From an uncultured Bacillota bacterium (GTDB taxonomy: Bacteria > Bacillota > Clostridia > Peptostreptococcales > Anaerovoracaceae): a DNA stretch of 10,436 nt. Below are positions 1 to 6,674 of the stretch, piece after piece. The DNA lies in the NCBI GenBank assembly GCA_946408315.1, contig CAMJRV010000051.1:1-10436 (forward strand), in the 5' to 3' direction. The position numbers were made by a program, and so were the translations under genes. Every line of letters starts with the position of its first letter. The stretch's first letter is position 1. The notes beneath the pieces are model-generated. The model saw nothing but the letters and a program-made list of their open reading frames with translations. It was not told where the DNA came from and did no database searches.

Positions 1-1
1 C

Positions 2-829
2 ATCTGCCCGCAGGACGGAGCTGCCGCTGCTGCTGCTGTTGAGGCGGCCAAAGCGGAAGGAATCAGCGTAATCTCCTATGACAGACTGATTACCGATACC
101 GATGCTGTTGATTACTATGTAACCTTCGACAGCGTAGCGGTAGGAAAAGCTCAGGGTCAGTACCTGATCGACAATGCAAAAGGCACAGGCGAACCGTTAT
201 ACCTGTATGCCGGAGCAGCTTCCGACAACAACGCGTTCCTGTTCTTTGAAGGCGCATGGTCTGTTCTTCAGCCTAAAATCGCCGATGGGACCTTCGTAAT
301 CGCCAACTCCAGCGAAGCAGTCGCTCTGAAGGACAAAGCGACCCTGTCCCGTGACGAGATGAGCAAAATCGTCGGCCAGGTTACCACAAACTGGGACTTC
401 AACGAAGCGAAAAATAAGGCAGAATCTCATCTGACTGCTGCAAAAGCAGACATGAAGGGCGACGTAGCGATTCTTGCTCCGAATGATGGAACTGCAAGAG
501 CTATCGCGGATGCATTCGCAGCCGACGCCGCAATCAAGAGCTTCGTCGTAACTGGTCAGGACGCTGAAAAAGCTTCCGTACAGTACATCATCGACGGCAA
601 GCAGTCCATGACGGTATTCAAGGATGTCCGTACGCTTGTAAAAGACTCCATCGACATGGCTGTAACTCTTCTGGAAGGCTCCACTCCTGCAACGACCGGT
701 TCTTACAACAACGGTAAGGTCGATGTAAAGGCGAAGCAGACGGAAGTTATCGTAGTCGATAAATCAAACGTAAAAGCAGCGCTGATCGATTCCGGTTACT
801 ATGCTGCAAGTGATTTCACAGGTCTGTAA
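2..829 (+). CDS. chvE: ABC transporter sugar-binding protein, ChvE type (5' partial)
   Basis: The reading frame is open from the window edge to a TAA at 827-829 and gives 275 residues. The signal peptide and first part of lobe 1 lie upstream, outside the window. The protein is a periplasmic-binding-protein-like sugar receptor, lipid-anchored in Gram-positives, that hands monosaccharides to the MmsA/MmsB importer. Family signs are a VISYDRLI segment (sugar-contacting Asp/Arg), a GAASDNNA segment, an NDGTARAIADAF segment, VTGQDAEKAS, MTVFKDVRTL, and a C-terminal YNNGK followed by SGYY. These match ChvE more closely than XylF. The two genes downstream encode the ATPase and permease of the same system, and a long stem-loop follows the stop. 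The substrate cannot be read from sequence; xylose, arabinose, galactose and glucose are all possible. Class call is sure; the ChvE rather than XylF name is likely. Confidence 0.9.
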   Translation: MCPQDGAAAAAAVEAAKAEGISVISYDRLITDTDAVDYYVTFDSVAVGKAQGQYLIDNAKGTGEPLYLYAGAASDNNAFLFFEGAWSVLQPKIADGTFVIANSSEAVALKDKATLSRDEMSKIVGQVTTNWDFNEAKNKAESHLTAAKADMKGDVAILAPNDGTARAIADAFAADAAIKSFVVTGQDAEKASVQYIIDGKQSMTVFKDVRTLVKDSIDMAVTLLEGSTPATTGSYNNGKVDVKAKQTEVIVVDKSNVKAALIDSGYYAASDFTGL

Positions 830-850
830 AAATCACATAATGGAATATTA

Positions 851-968
851 GGTGCCTGCCGGTGGTATTCTCTCGGGAGCCTCCCTCGCTTGAATGCTGC
901 GCTAAAGCTCTGCATAAGCTCGGTGTAAGGTTTTAGGTCTCCCTTTGAGAATACCACGGCACGGCACC
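851..968 (+). promoter_or_regulatory. Long intercistronic stem-loop between chvE and mmsA
   Basis: This 118-nt imperfect inverted repeat starts 21 nt after the chvE stop and ends 40 nt before the mmsA start. The outer arms 851-872 and 947-968 pair at 18 of 22 positions, including a continuous run GTGGTATTCTC/GAGAATACCAC. A second tier pairs GGGAGCCT (875-882) with AGGTCTCCC (935-943) with one bulge. A third pairs GCTT..ATGC (888-897) with GCATAAGC (912-919). No strong U-run follows; CTTTGTTCTT is weak. It is therefore more likely an RNA-stabilising or attenuating element than a full terminator. In other binding-protein operons such hairpins protect the upstream mRNA and give more binding protein than ATPase/permease. 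No flanking target duplication or transposon signature is visible. Confidence 0.7.
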
Positions 969-1008
969 TTTGTTCTTACGGAATATATAAAAAGGAGCGC
1001 TGGCTGCC

Positions 1009-2529
1009 ATGACCAAATATATACTTGAAATGAACAATATTACGAAGGAATTTCCCGGCGTCAAGGCTTTAAGCGACGTCAATTTTAAAGTGGAGGAAGG
1101 GGAAATTCATTGTCTGGTCGGAGAAAACGGCGCAGGAAAATCCACATTGATGAAGGTTCTGAGCGGCGTTTATCCTTACGGAACCTATAAAGGGGACATT
1201 GTTCTGGGTGGAGAGGTGCAGAAGTATTCCACCGTCCGTGACAGCGAAAAAGCGGGAATCGCCATCATCTATCAGGAACTGGCGCTGATCCCCGATATGA
1301 CCGTATATGAAAATATTTTTCTTGGGCATGAAATTAAAAAAGGCTCTACGATCAACTGGAACGAAACGATCGTGAGAGCGGAAGAGATGCTGGGAAAGGT
1401 GAAGCTGAGCGTCAATCCGGAGGAACTGGTCAAAAACCTGGGTGTCGGAAAGCAGCAGCTCATCGAAATCGCAAAGGCGCTGAGCAAGAATGTCAAGCTC
1501 CTGATCCTGGATGAGCCTACGTCCGCCCTCAACGAGAACGATAGTGAAAATTTGCTGGAATTATTATTAGAATTAAAAAAGCAGGGGATTACTTCCATTA
1601 TGATTTCCCACAAGCTGAAAGAGGTCATCTCCATCGCGGATACCGTCACAATCCTGCGTGACGGCAAGACGATCTGCTCTATGTCCGCGAGCAAGGGAGA
1701 AATCGCAGAAAACGCCATTATCAAATGCATGGTGGGACGGGAAATCGACAATATTTATCCGAAACGAGACTTTCACCCCTCGGACGAAGTGGTGCTGGAG
1801 CTGAAAAACTGGAGCGGCTTTGATCCGAAACAGGGAAGAGAAATATTAAAAGACATCAGCATGAACCTAAAAAAGGGAGAAATCGTCGGCATTGCCGGAC
1901 TGATGGGCGCAGGCCGGACGGAGCTGGCCCAGAGTATCTTTGGCAATCCGGCCGAATACCGGCTGAAGGGCGAATTATTCATACATGGACAAAAGAAAAA
2001 CATCAAAAGGACCAGCGACGCGATTCGCGCGGGCCTGGCCTATGTAACGGAAGACAGAAAAGGAAATGGCCTGATCCTGATTCAGGACGTAAAGCAGAAT
2101 ATATCCATATCGAACCTGAGATCGATCGCGTCAAGCGGCGTAATCAATCAAAATGAAGAGATTAATATCGCCAACGGCTATAAGGAGGATCTCAACATCA
2201 AGACGCCCAGCATTGCACAGACGGTGGGCAATCTGAGCGGAGGAAACCAGCAGAAGGTATCGCTGGGAAAATGGCTGTTTGCAAAGCCTAAAATATTGAT
2301 ACTTGACGAGCCGACGCGGGGAATCGACGTCGGAGCGAAATATGAGATCTATACCATCATGAACGAACTCATCAAACAGGGCATGAGCATTATTATGATT
2401 TCATCCGAATTGCCTGAGGTTCTGGGTATGAGCGACCGGGTCTACGTCGTGTCGGAGGGCAGGATTACAGGAGAATTGCCGATAGAGGAAGCCACCCAGG
2501 AAAAGATCATGGCGATGGCGACGAATTAG
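1009..2529 (+). CDS. mmsA: Sugar ABC transporter ATP-binding protein (double NBD)
   Basis: The 506-residue cytoplasmic ATPase energises monosaccharide import. It has two nucleotide-binding halves, as in MmsA/GguA, XylG, RbsA and AraG. NBD1 has Walker A GENGAGKST (38-46), Q-loop Gln about 89, signature LGVGKQQ (144-150), Walker B LLILDE (164-169) and switch His 201. NBD2 has the degenerate Walker A GLMGAGRTE (297-305), an intact LSGGNQQ signature (409-415), Walker B ILILDE (429-434), and SSE instead of the switch His. This asymmetry is normal for the family, in which one ATP site is active. VYPYGTYKGDI and LGVGKQQ point to the GguA/MmsA subgroup. AAGGAG lies about 11 nt before the ATG, and the permease gene starts 11 nt after the stop. 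Confidence 0.95.
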   Translation: MTKYILEMNNITKEFPGVKALSDVNFKVEEGEIHCLVGENGAGKSTLMKVLSGVYPYGTYKGDIVLGGEVQKYSTVRDSEKAGIAIIYQELALIPDMTVYENIFLGHEIKKGSTINWNETIVRAEEMLGKVKLSVNPEELVKNLGVGKQQLIEIAKALSKNVKLLILDEPTSALNENDSENLLELLLELKKQGITSIMISHKLKEVISIADTVTILRDGKTICSMSASKGEIAENAIIKCMVGREIDNIYPKRDFHPSDEVVLELKNWSGFDPKQGREILKDISMNLKKGEIVGIAGLMGAGRTELAQSIFGNPAEYRLKGELFIHGQKKNIKRTSDAIRAGLAYVTEDRKGNGLILIQDVKQNISISNLRSIASSGVINQNEEINIANGYKEDLNIKTPSIAQTVGNLSGGNQQKVSLGKWLFAKPKILILDEPTRGIDVGAKYEIYTIMNELIKQGMSIIMISSELPEVLGMSDRVYVVSEGRITGELPIEEATQEKIMAMATN

Positions 2530-2540
2530 GAGGAGTAACC

Positions 2541-3725
2541 ATGGGTTTTTTGAAAGAAGCGAAAACGCTGATGAGACAAAACGTGCGGGAATACGGCATG
2601 TATATCGCTCTGGTGGTGATCATGATGATCTTCACGATTACGACGGACGGACTGTTTATCTCATCAAGAAATATCAGTAACCTGATCAATATGACCGGGT
2701 ATATTGCCGTGCTGGCCATCGGTATGACGCTGGTCATCGTAATCCGGCACATCGACCTTTCCGTCGGTTTCCTGTCGGGCTTCATGGGTGCAATCTGCGC
2801 CATCATGATGATGAAATGGGGCTGGTCTATGTGGATCGCCATTCCTGCCGTTCTGATCTTCGGAATTCTGATCGGCTGCGTCAACGGTTTTCTTGTCGCA
2901 AAGGTGAATATCCCCGCTTTCGTAGCGACCTTGGCAGGCTGGCTGATTTTCCGGGGCCTGATCCTATGGGTCACAGAGGAAACGGGAACCATCGTAATCA
3001 GCAATCCTACATTCAATGCGATCGGAAACGGATTTATTCCCGACATCGCAAATCTTGGATTCCATTTGCTGACAGTGATCATCGGGATCATCGCCATCGG
3101 GCTTTTCGTCTGGAGCGAGTTCCGCGCCAGAATGGTGAAGCAGAGATATAACTTTGAAGTGGTTTCCATGAGCATCTTTCTCGTGAAGCTGGTGTTTATC
3201 TCTGTGATTATCGCTTATATCACCTGGATTCTCGCGGGATACAACGGCCTTTCCTGGACCGTCGTCATCGTAGCGATTACGGCCTTTATCTACCATTTCA
3301 TCACGACAAAGACGGTTTTGGGAAGACATATCTACGCTCTGGGAGGCAATCCCGAGGCGGCAAAGCTTTCCGGCGTCAACGTAACGAAGATCACCTTCTG
3401 GGTTTTCTGCTCCATGGGAATGCTGTCGGCCCTTTCCGGCGTCCTGTTTGCCTCCCGGCTGCAGTCGGCGACGACTACGGCAGGAACGCTGTTTGAGCTG
3501 GACGCCATCGCTGCCGCTTATGTCGGAGGCGTATCCGCCGCGGGCGGAGTCGGCAAGGTGACCGGTTCTCTGGTCGGCGCACTGGTTATGTCCTCTCTGG
3601 TCAGTGGGATGAACCTGATGGGTACCGGCATTTACTACCAATACATCATCAGAGGCGCAGTGCTCGTAATCGCAGTAGTCTTCGACGTAACGACGCGCAA
3701 CGCGGCTGCAAAGACGGCAAAATAA
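2541..3725 (+). CDS. mmsB: Sugar ABC transporter permease, MmsB/XylH type
   Basis: The 394-residue polytopic membrane protein forms the channel of the importer, probably as a dimer. It is of the BPD_transp_2 (RbsC/XylH) family. Hydrophobic segments lie at roughly 20-40, 52-68, 75-91, 97-119, 126-145, 172-190, 210-232, 238-254, 284-305, 322-336, 342-358 and 366-382. Family marks are LAIGMTLVIVIRHIDLSVG (58-76), with the typical charged DLS element, KVNIPAFVATLAG (121-133), and the cytoplasmic GRHIYALGGNPEAAKLSGVN loop (261-280), which should contact the ATPase. The length matches GguB/XylH, which are longer than RbsC. AGGAGG precedes the ATG by about 6 nt and the start follows the mmsA stop by 11 nt, so translation is probably coupled. 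The operon ends at the terminator 30 nt downstream. Confidence 0.95.
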   Translation: MGFLKEAKTLMRQNVREYGMYIALVVIMMIFTITTDGLFISSRNISNLINMTGYIAVLAIGMTLVIVIRHIDLSVGFLSGFMGAICAIMMMKWGWSMWIAIPAVLIFGILIGCVNGFLVAKVNIPAFVATLAGWLIFRGLILWVTEETGTIVISNPTFNAIGNGFIPDIANLGFHLLTVIIGIIAIGLFVWSEFRARMVKQRYNFEVVSMSIFLVKLVFISVIIAYITWILAGYNGLSWTVVIVAITAFIYHFITTKTVLGRHIYALGGNPEAAKLSGVNVTKITFWVFCSMGMLSALSGVLFASRLQSATTTAGTLFELDAIAAAYVGGVSAAGGVGKVTGSLVGALVMSSLVSGMNLMGTGIYYQYIIRGAVLVIAVVFDVTTRNAAAKTAK

Positions 3726-3755
3726 TTCTCCTCAATAACATACTAAGGATAATGA

Positions 3756-3793
3756 AAACCGCCGCATGGTTTCAAGAAATCATGCGGCGGTTT
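3756..3793. terminator. Bidirectional terminator between mmsB and ltaE
   Basis: Thirteen perfect pairs (AAACCGCCGCATG, 3756-3768, with CATGCGGCGGTTT, 3781-3793) are extended inward by a G-U and three A-U pairs to a CAAG loop. On the + strand TTTAATTTG follows the stem. On the - strand the A-run at 3755-3758 reads as GGTTTT. It sits between two convergent stops, 30 nt after mmsB and 10 nt after ltaE, and so can end both transcripts. Confidence 0.92.
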
Positions 3794-3803
3794 AATTTGA
3801 ATT

Positions 3804-4829
3804 TTATCCGATCAGGTCGGCAAAAACAGAAATTACGTGGTCGATATCCTCACTGGAGACGTCGTTGGAGGTCACGAAACGGAACTCTCCAAGCTCCATC
3901 CCGTTGATTTTGATTCCCTTCTCCAGCATCTTTTCCGGCAGGCTTTCCAGGAGCTCGTCGGGCCTTGCTACCTTGAAAAAGACCATGTTGATCTGGACCG
4001 AATCCAGGTCCACCTCAACGCCTTTCAGTTCGCTTAATTTTTTCGCCATATATCTGGCGTTGTCGTGATCTTCCTTCAGTCTCTTTGACATTTCCTTCAG
4101 GGAGATGATTCCGGCGGCCGCCAGGATACCGCACTGTCGCATGCCTCCGCCCAGCATTTTACGATACTTTCTGGCTTTGGCGATGGTGCGGGCGTCTCCG
4201 GCCAGAACGGAGCCTACGGGTGCGCAGAGTCCTTTCGACAGGCAGCAGGACACGGTATCACAATATTTTGTGATCTCCTTCACATCGACGTCCAGGGCCG
4301 CGGCCGCATTGAATATACGAGCTCCGTCCAGATGAACGGCGATACCATTTTTTTCGGCGATGGCGGAAACCTCTTCCATGATCTCGACAGGAACGACCCT
4401 TCCGTTCGCCAGGGCATTTTCCATGCAGATGAGAACCGTTTTCGGCTCGTGAATATCTTCGGGCCGGATGGCCTTCTCGATCATAGCCGGATCATAAACT
4501 CCGTTTTGAAACGACAGGGGTCTGAGGTTCGCGCCGGACAATACGGCAACGGCTCCGACCTCGTGCATCAGAATATGGCAGTCTGCACTGACGATCACCT
4601 CGTCGCCGCGGCTGGTGTGACACATCACTCCGATCTGGTTTCCCATGGTTCCCGACGGAACGAATAGGGCGGCCTCCTTTCCGAGCATTTCCGCCGCAAG
4701 GGCTTCCAGCTCGTTTACGGTGGGATCGTCCTGATAAACGTCGTCTCCCACCGCCGCTGCGTACATCGCGTCGCGCATCTCCTGGGTCGGCTGCGTTACG
4801 GTATCGCTTCTCAAGTCAATATACCTCAT
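3804..4829 (-). CDS. ltaE: Low-specificity L-threonine aldolase (PLP-dependent)
   Basis: The 341-residue cytosolic fold-type I PLP enzyme cleaves L-threonine/L-allo-threonine to glycine and acetaldehyde. It may also act on other beta-hydroxy amino acids. The N-terminus [15 protein letters not shown] and the [15 protein letters not shown] segment are diagnostic. SGTMGN (59-64) binds the PLP phosphate, His85 should stack on the ring, Asp168-Gly-Ala-Arg171 binds the pyridine nitrogen and carboxylate, and Lys199 in [11 protein letters not shown] is the Schiff-base lysine. FRFVTSND near 316-323 carries the C-terminal Arg; the His usual after VT is Ser here. The frame stays open 49 codons upstream, but I start at ATG 4829-4827. 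GGAAGGAAGG precedes it, family homology begins there, and the extension would run over its own promoter and that of comFB. It is monocistronic. Confidence 0.93.
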   Translation of the reverse strand: MRYIDLRSDTVTQPTQEMRDAMYAAAVGDDVYQDDPTVNELEALAAEMLGKEAALFVPSGTMGNQIGVMCHTSRGDEVIVSADCHILMHEVGAVAVLSGANLRPLSFQNGVYDPAMIEKAIRPEDIHEPKTVLICMENALANGRVVPVEIMEEVSAIAEKNGIAVHLDGARIFNAAAALDVDVKEITKYCDTVSCCLSKGLCAPVGSVLAGDARTIAKARKYRKMLGGGMRQCGILAAAGIISLKEMSKRLKEDHDNARYMAKKLSELKGVEVDLDSVQINMVFFKVARPDELLESLPEKMLEKGIKINGMELGEFRFVTSNDVSSEDIDHVISVFADLIG

Positions 4830-4899
4830 AAGTAATTTCCTTCCTTCCTGATGTCTTTGATTAAATATATGAAATCGCGGTACAAATTCTATATAATAA

Positions 4900-4928
4900 A
4901 TTATAAACACAATCCACACCGAAATCAA
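4900..4928 (-). promoter_or_regulatory. Sigma-A-type promoter of ltaE
   Basis: On the - strand TTGATT (4928-4923) and a perfect TATAAT (4905-4900) are separated by 17 nt. Transcription would start near 4893, giving a leader of about 65 nt before the ATG at 4829. The surrounding sequence is AT-rich. Confidence 0.75.
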
Positions 4929-4954
4929 TGACGTAGGACGAGTATGGCACGTTG

Positions 4955-4983
4955 TTGTATTTCTTTTCATGATCAATTATAAT
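4955..4983 (+). promoter_or_regulatory. Sigma-A-type promoter of the comFB-like gene
   Basis: TTGTAT (4955-4960) and a perfect TATAAT (4978-4983) are separated by 17 nt. Transcription should start near 4990, about 40 nt before the ATG at 5030. The -35 lies only about 26 nt from the -35 of the divergent ltaE promoter, so one regulator or local supercoiling could affect both. Confidence 0.75.
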
Positions 4984-4996
4984 CTAAGCAGAAGGC

Positions 4997-5011
4997 CCGG
5001 CGGTCCGCCGG
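4997..5011. promoter_or_regulatory. Perfect 15-nt palindrome in the comFB leader
   Basis: CCGGCGG-T-CCGCCGG has 7-bp arms around one central base. It lies about 7-21 nt downstream of the predicted start of transcription and 18 nt before the comFB ATG. A dimeric repressor could bind here as a roadblock. As RNA it could also fold using a smaller stem with a 3-5 nt loop near the ribosome site. It is GC-rich in an otherwise AT-rich stretch. Function is not known. Confidence 0.5.
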
Positions 5012-5029
5012 TGATAGGTGGTGTAAAAA

Positions 5030-5413
5030 ATGTCAAATGAAAATGGGATAGAGAAACAGAGCGAAAAGACCGCTTCCATCAAGCTGTCGCCGAGACAGGA
5101 ACGCAGCCTGAAAAAGGTGCTGTCCAACCAGAAGTACCGTGTGATCAACGTCGTAGAGATCATTGCCCGGGACAACGTTCCGGGGATGATGGACCGGATG
5201 GACATGTGCACCTGCTCGAAATGCGCCTGTGACGTGCTGGCGATTGCGCTCAACGCCCTGCCTACGAAATATGTCACAACAGATGCCGGAAAACAGTACA
5301 TTCAGTTGCAGACGTATAAAAAGCAGTTTGAGACAGATGTTGAAATCGCGCTGATGAGGGCGTGCCTCACCGTAAAGGAAGCGCCGAATCACGATGAGCC
5401 GGAAAACGGCTGA
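5030..5413 (+). CDS. ComFB-family protein
   Basis: The 127-residue soluble protein resembles the late-competence ComFB family. The core runs from about residue 36 to 112: NVVEIIARDNVPGMMDRMDMCTC, then CSKCACDVLAIALNALPTKYVTT, then a helical tail. Four cysteines (60, 62, 65, 67 in CTCSKCAC) probably bind a metal. LALNxLPxKYV is the family hallmark. The first 20 residues are polar and probably disordered. In Bacillus comFB sits between comFA and comFC. Neither is here, and the gene stands alone between its own promoter and terminator. Cyanobacterial members have been reported as cyclic-nucleotide (c-di-GMP) receptors; whether this one binds a nucleotide is open. The ribosome site is weak (GGTGG about 8 nt before ATG), so expression may be low or regulated. 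Confidence 0.85.
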   Translation: MSNENGIEKQSEKTASIKLSPRQERSLKKVLSNQKYRVINVVEIIARDNVPGMMDRMDMCTCSKCACDVLAIALNALPTKYVTTDAGKQYIQLQTYKKQFETDVEIALMRACLTVKEAPNHDEPENG

Positions 5414-5430
5414 ACCAGTGTTATAAACCA

Positions 5431-5454
5431 GGCCGCGGACTGAGATGCGCGGCC
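5431..5454. other. GC-rich hairpin after comFB
   Basis: GGCCGCG (5431-5437) is the exact reverse complement of CGCGGCC (5448-5454), with a 10-nt loop. It begins 17 nt after the comFB stop and lacks a following T-run. The true terminator lies just beyond. It may be a 3'-end structure that stabilises the mRNA, or it may be chance in GC-rich DNA. Confidence 0.4.
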
Positions 5455-5471
5455 GGATGCCCGAAAATACA

Positions 5472-5505
5472 AAAGGTATGCTCCGCATAATCGGAGCATA
5501 CCTTT
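5472..5505. terminator. Bidirectional terminator between comFB and the LysM gene
   Basis: Fourteen perfect pairs join AAAGGTATGCTCCG (5472-5485) to CGGAGCATACCTTT (5492-5505), with loop CATAAT. The + strand continues TGTTGTTTTG and the - strand continues TGTATTTTC. It lies between two convergent stops (5413 and 5526). Confidence 0.9.
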
Positions 5506-5525
5506 GTTGTTTTGAAATAGAGCAA

Positions 5526-6560
5526 TTACTGAATCGTTACTTCGTGCCTGTTCTTGTAGGCCTCTGCAACTGCGCCCAGGAAATCGCCGTGGGCGTCTCT
5601 CAGCGACATGGTTGCGCCGGAAACGACGTCGGCGAGGTCAGCCTTTTCAGCGGCAGTGAGCTTGTTGTATTTTGCAAGGTCGTCGGCGTTTGTCGTATTC
5701 GCTTTGATCGGTCTGCCTGCCGTGGTCGTGTATTTCGCGAACCAGGCTTCCAGTTCGTCAACGGTCTTGCCCTTGAAGAAGTTCTGATAGAAATCCATCT
5801 GCTTGTACCATTCGTTGGCCGGATTCATGTGATAAGAATCGCCGCGCTGCCTCTTTGTAAGCCATGTGTTTACTTCCGCAGCGGCGGATTCCTTTGTGTT
5901 CACGGAAACTCCCGTAACCTTTCCCGTGGTGGTGTCGGTAATATTGTAGCCTTCCTTGTCCGGCCAGCCTGAGAAATGAGGCATCGACGCACCGTCATAG
6001 TTTGGCGTGGCGACTTCATAGCCGTCGATAAATACATCGATGATTCTGCCCTTTGCGTCAAAGGTTGCCCTTGCCATCGCAATGTTGAAGCTGTAAACCG
6101 GAACTCCGGCTTCATCTGCTCCGGGACCGTTTCTGAAGGATGTTTTATAACCCATACCCTCATAAACCTTGCTGCTGCTCGTAGCGGCGGCGGTCGAACT
6201 GCCTGTGGAAGCGGAAGTTCCTGCCGTCACGACGATTTTCTGACCGGCGTAGATCAGGTTTTTGTCCTTAACCTGCGGGTTCAGTGAGAGCAGCTTGTCC
6301 AGTGTCATGCTGTGCTTTGCCGCGATCTTCGCCATGGTGTCGCCGTTCGCTACAACATAGGTTCCTGATCCTGCCGGTACGCTGACCGGAGCCGTTACGG
6401 AGCTTGCAGGCGCTGCCGGCTTGGATGGGGCTGCCGTTGGCTCTTCCGTCCATGTGGTCGCTGCGGACACCGCATCTGTATCTGCGGAGAAGACCGGAGC
6501 AACTGCGAACGAGGTCAGAACTAAAAGCATAACCAGAGAATGTGCGATGATTTTTTTCAA
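5526..6560 (-). CDS. Secreted LysM protein with FMN-binding-like domain
   Basis: The 344-residue exported protein starts at TTG (6560-6558): GGAGGT lies 6 nt before it, and the signal peptide MKKIIAHSLVMLLVLTSFAV begins exactly there. An ATG 69 nt upstream would spoil the signal peptide. Cleavage is likely near residues 25-33. A Pro/Ala/Ser linker follows, then one LysM domain (about 67-112: TYVVANGDTMAKIAAKHSM to LIYAGQKIVV), which binds peptidoglycan. A Ser/Thr/Ala linker comes next, then a domain at 133-335. Its start (YSFNIAMARATFDAKGRIIDVFIDGYEVATPN) and its end (DVVSGATMSLRDAHGDFLGAVAEAY) resemble FMN_bind proteins. SGAT (314-317) fits the Thr that ApbE flavinylates. A wall-held, possibly flavin-carrying redox protein is inferred; flavinylation is not shown. 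It lies directly downstream of secA2 and may be its export client. Confidence 0.85.
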   Translation of the reverse strand: MKKIIAHSLVMLLVLTSFAVAPVFSADTDAVSAATTWTEEPTAAPSKPAAPASSVTAPVSVPAGSGTYVVANGDTMAKIAAKHSMTLDKLLSLNPQVKDKNLIYAGQKIVVTAGTSASTGSSTAAATSSSKVYEGMGYKTSFRNGPGADEAGVPVYSFNIAMARATFDAKGRIIDVFIDGYEVATPNYDGASMPHFSGWPDKEGYNITDTTTGKVTGVSVNTKESAAAEVNTWLTKRQRGDSYHMNPANEWYKQMDFYQNFFKGKTVDELEAWFAKYTTTAGRPIKANTTNADDLAKYNKLTAAEKADLADVVSGATMSLRDAHGDFLGAVAEAYKNRHEVTIQ

Positions 6561-6606
6561 TTTGGTACCTCCTTCTTTCTTCTTCGGGCTTAAAAAACCT
6601 GGCATC

Positions 6607-6661
6607 TTGGTATAGAAGTTTTCCAGCACCGAAATAATAGATTACCGGGAATTTATACCAA
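6607..6661. repeat. 8-bp inverted repeat in the LysM gene promoter region
   Basis: TTGGTATA (6607-6614) and its exact complement TATACCAA (6654-6661) enclose 39 nt. One arm overlaps the predicted -35 of the LysM gene and the other lies in its leader, about 47 nt before the TTG start. This could be a pair of operator half-sites or a leader hairpin. Two 8-bp arms in AT-rich DNA may also arise by chance. Confidence 0.4.
6634..6661 (-). promoter_or_regulatory. Probable promoter of the LysM gene
   Basis: On the - strand TTGGTA (6661-6656) and TATTAT (6639-6634) are 16 nt apart, giving a start near 6627 and a leader of about 67 nt. It begins 13 nt after the secA2 stop. No terminator hairpin is visible between the two genes, so read-through from secA2 is also possible. 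Confidence 0.5.
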
Positions 6662-6674
6662 CCAAGTATGATAT

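Noticed and set aside
32..60. GCT/CTG triplet run as a microsatellite
   Set aside because: The run is short, in frame, and encodes an alanine-rich helix of the binding protein.
851..968. Miniature transposon or insertion remnant
   Set aside because: The arms are long and imperfectly complementary, but flanks show no target-site duplication and there is no transposase fragment. An RNA stem-loop explains it better.
2507..3175. 222-codon open frame on the - strand opposite mmsB
   Set aside because: mmsB is a certain permease gene. The reverse frame is Met/Ile/Thr/Pro-rich, as expected for the complement of a hydrophobic coding strand, and has no ribosome site of note.
2964..3641. 225-codon open frame on the - strand opposite mmsB
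   Set aside because: It is a His/Arg/Gly/Asp-rich shadow of mmsB with no recognisable domain.
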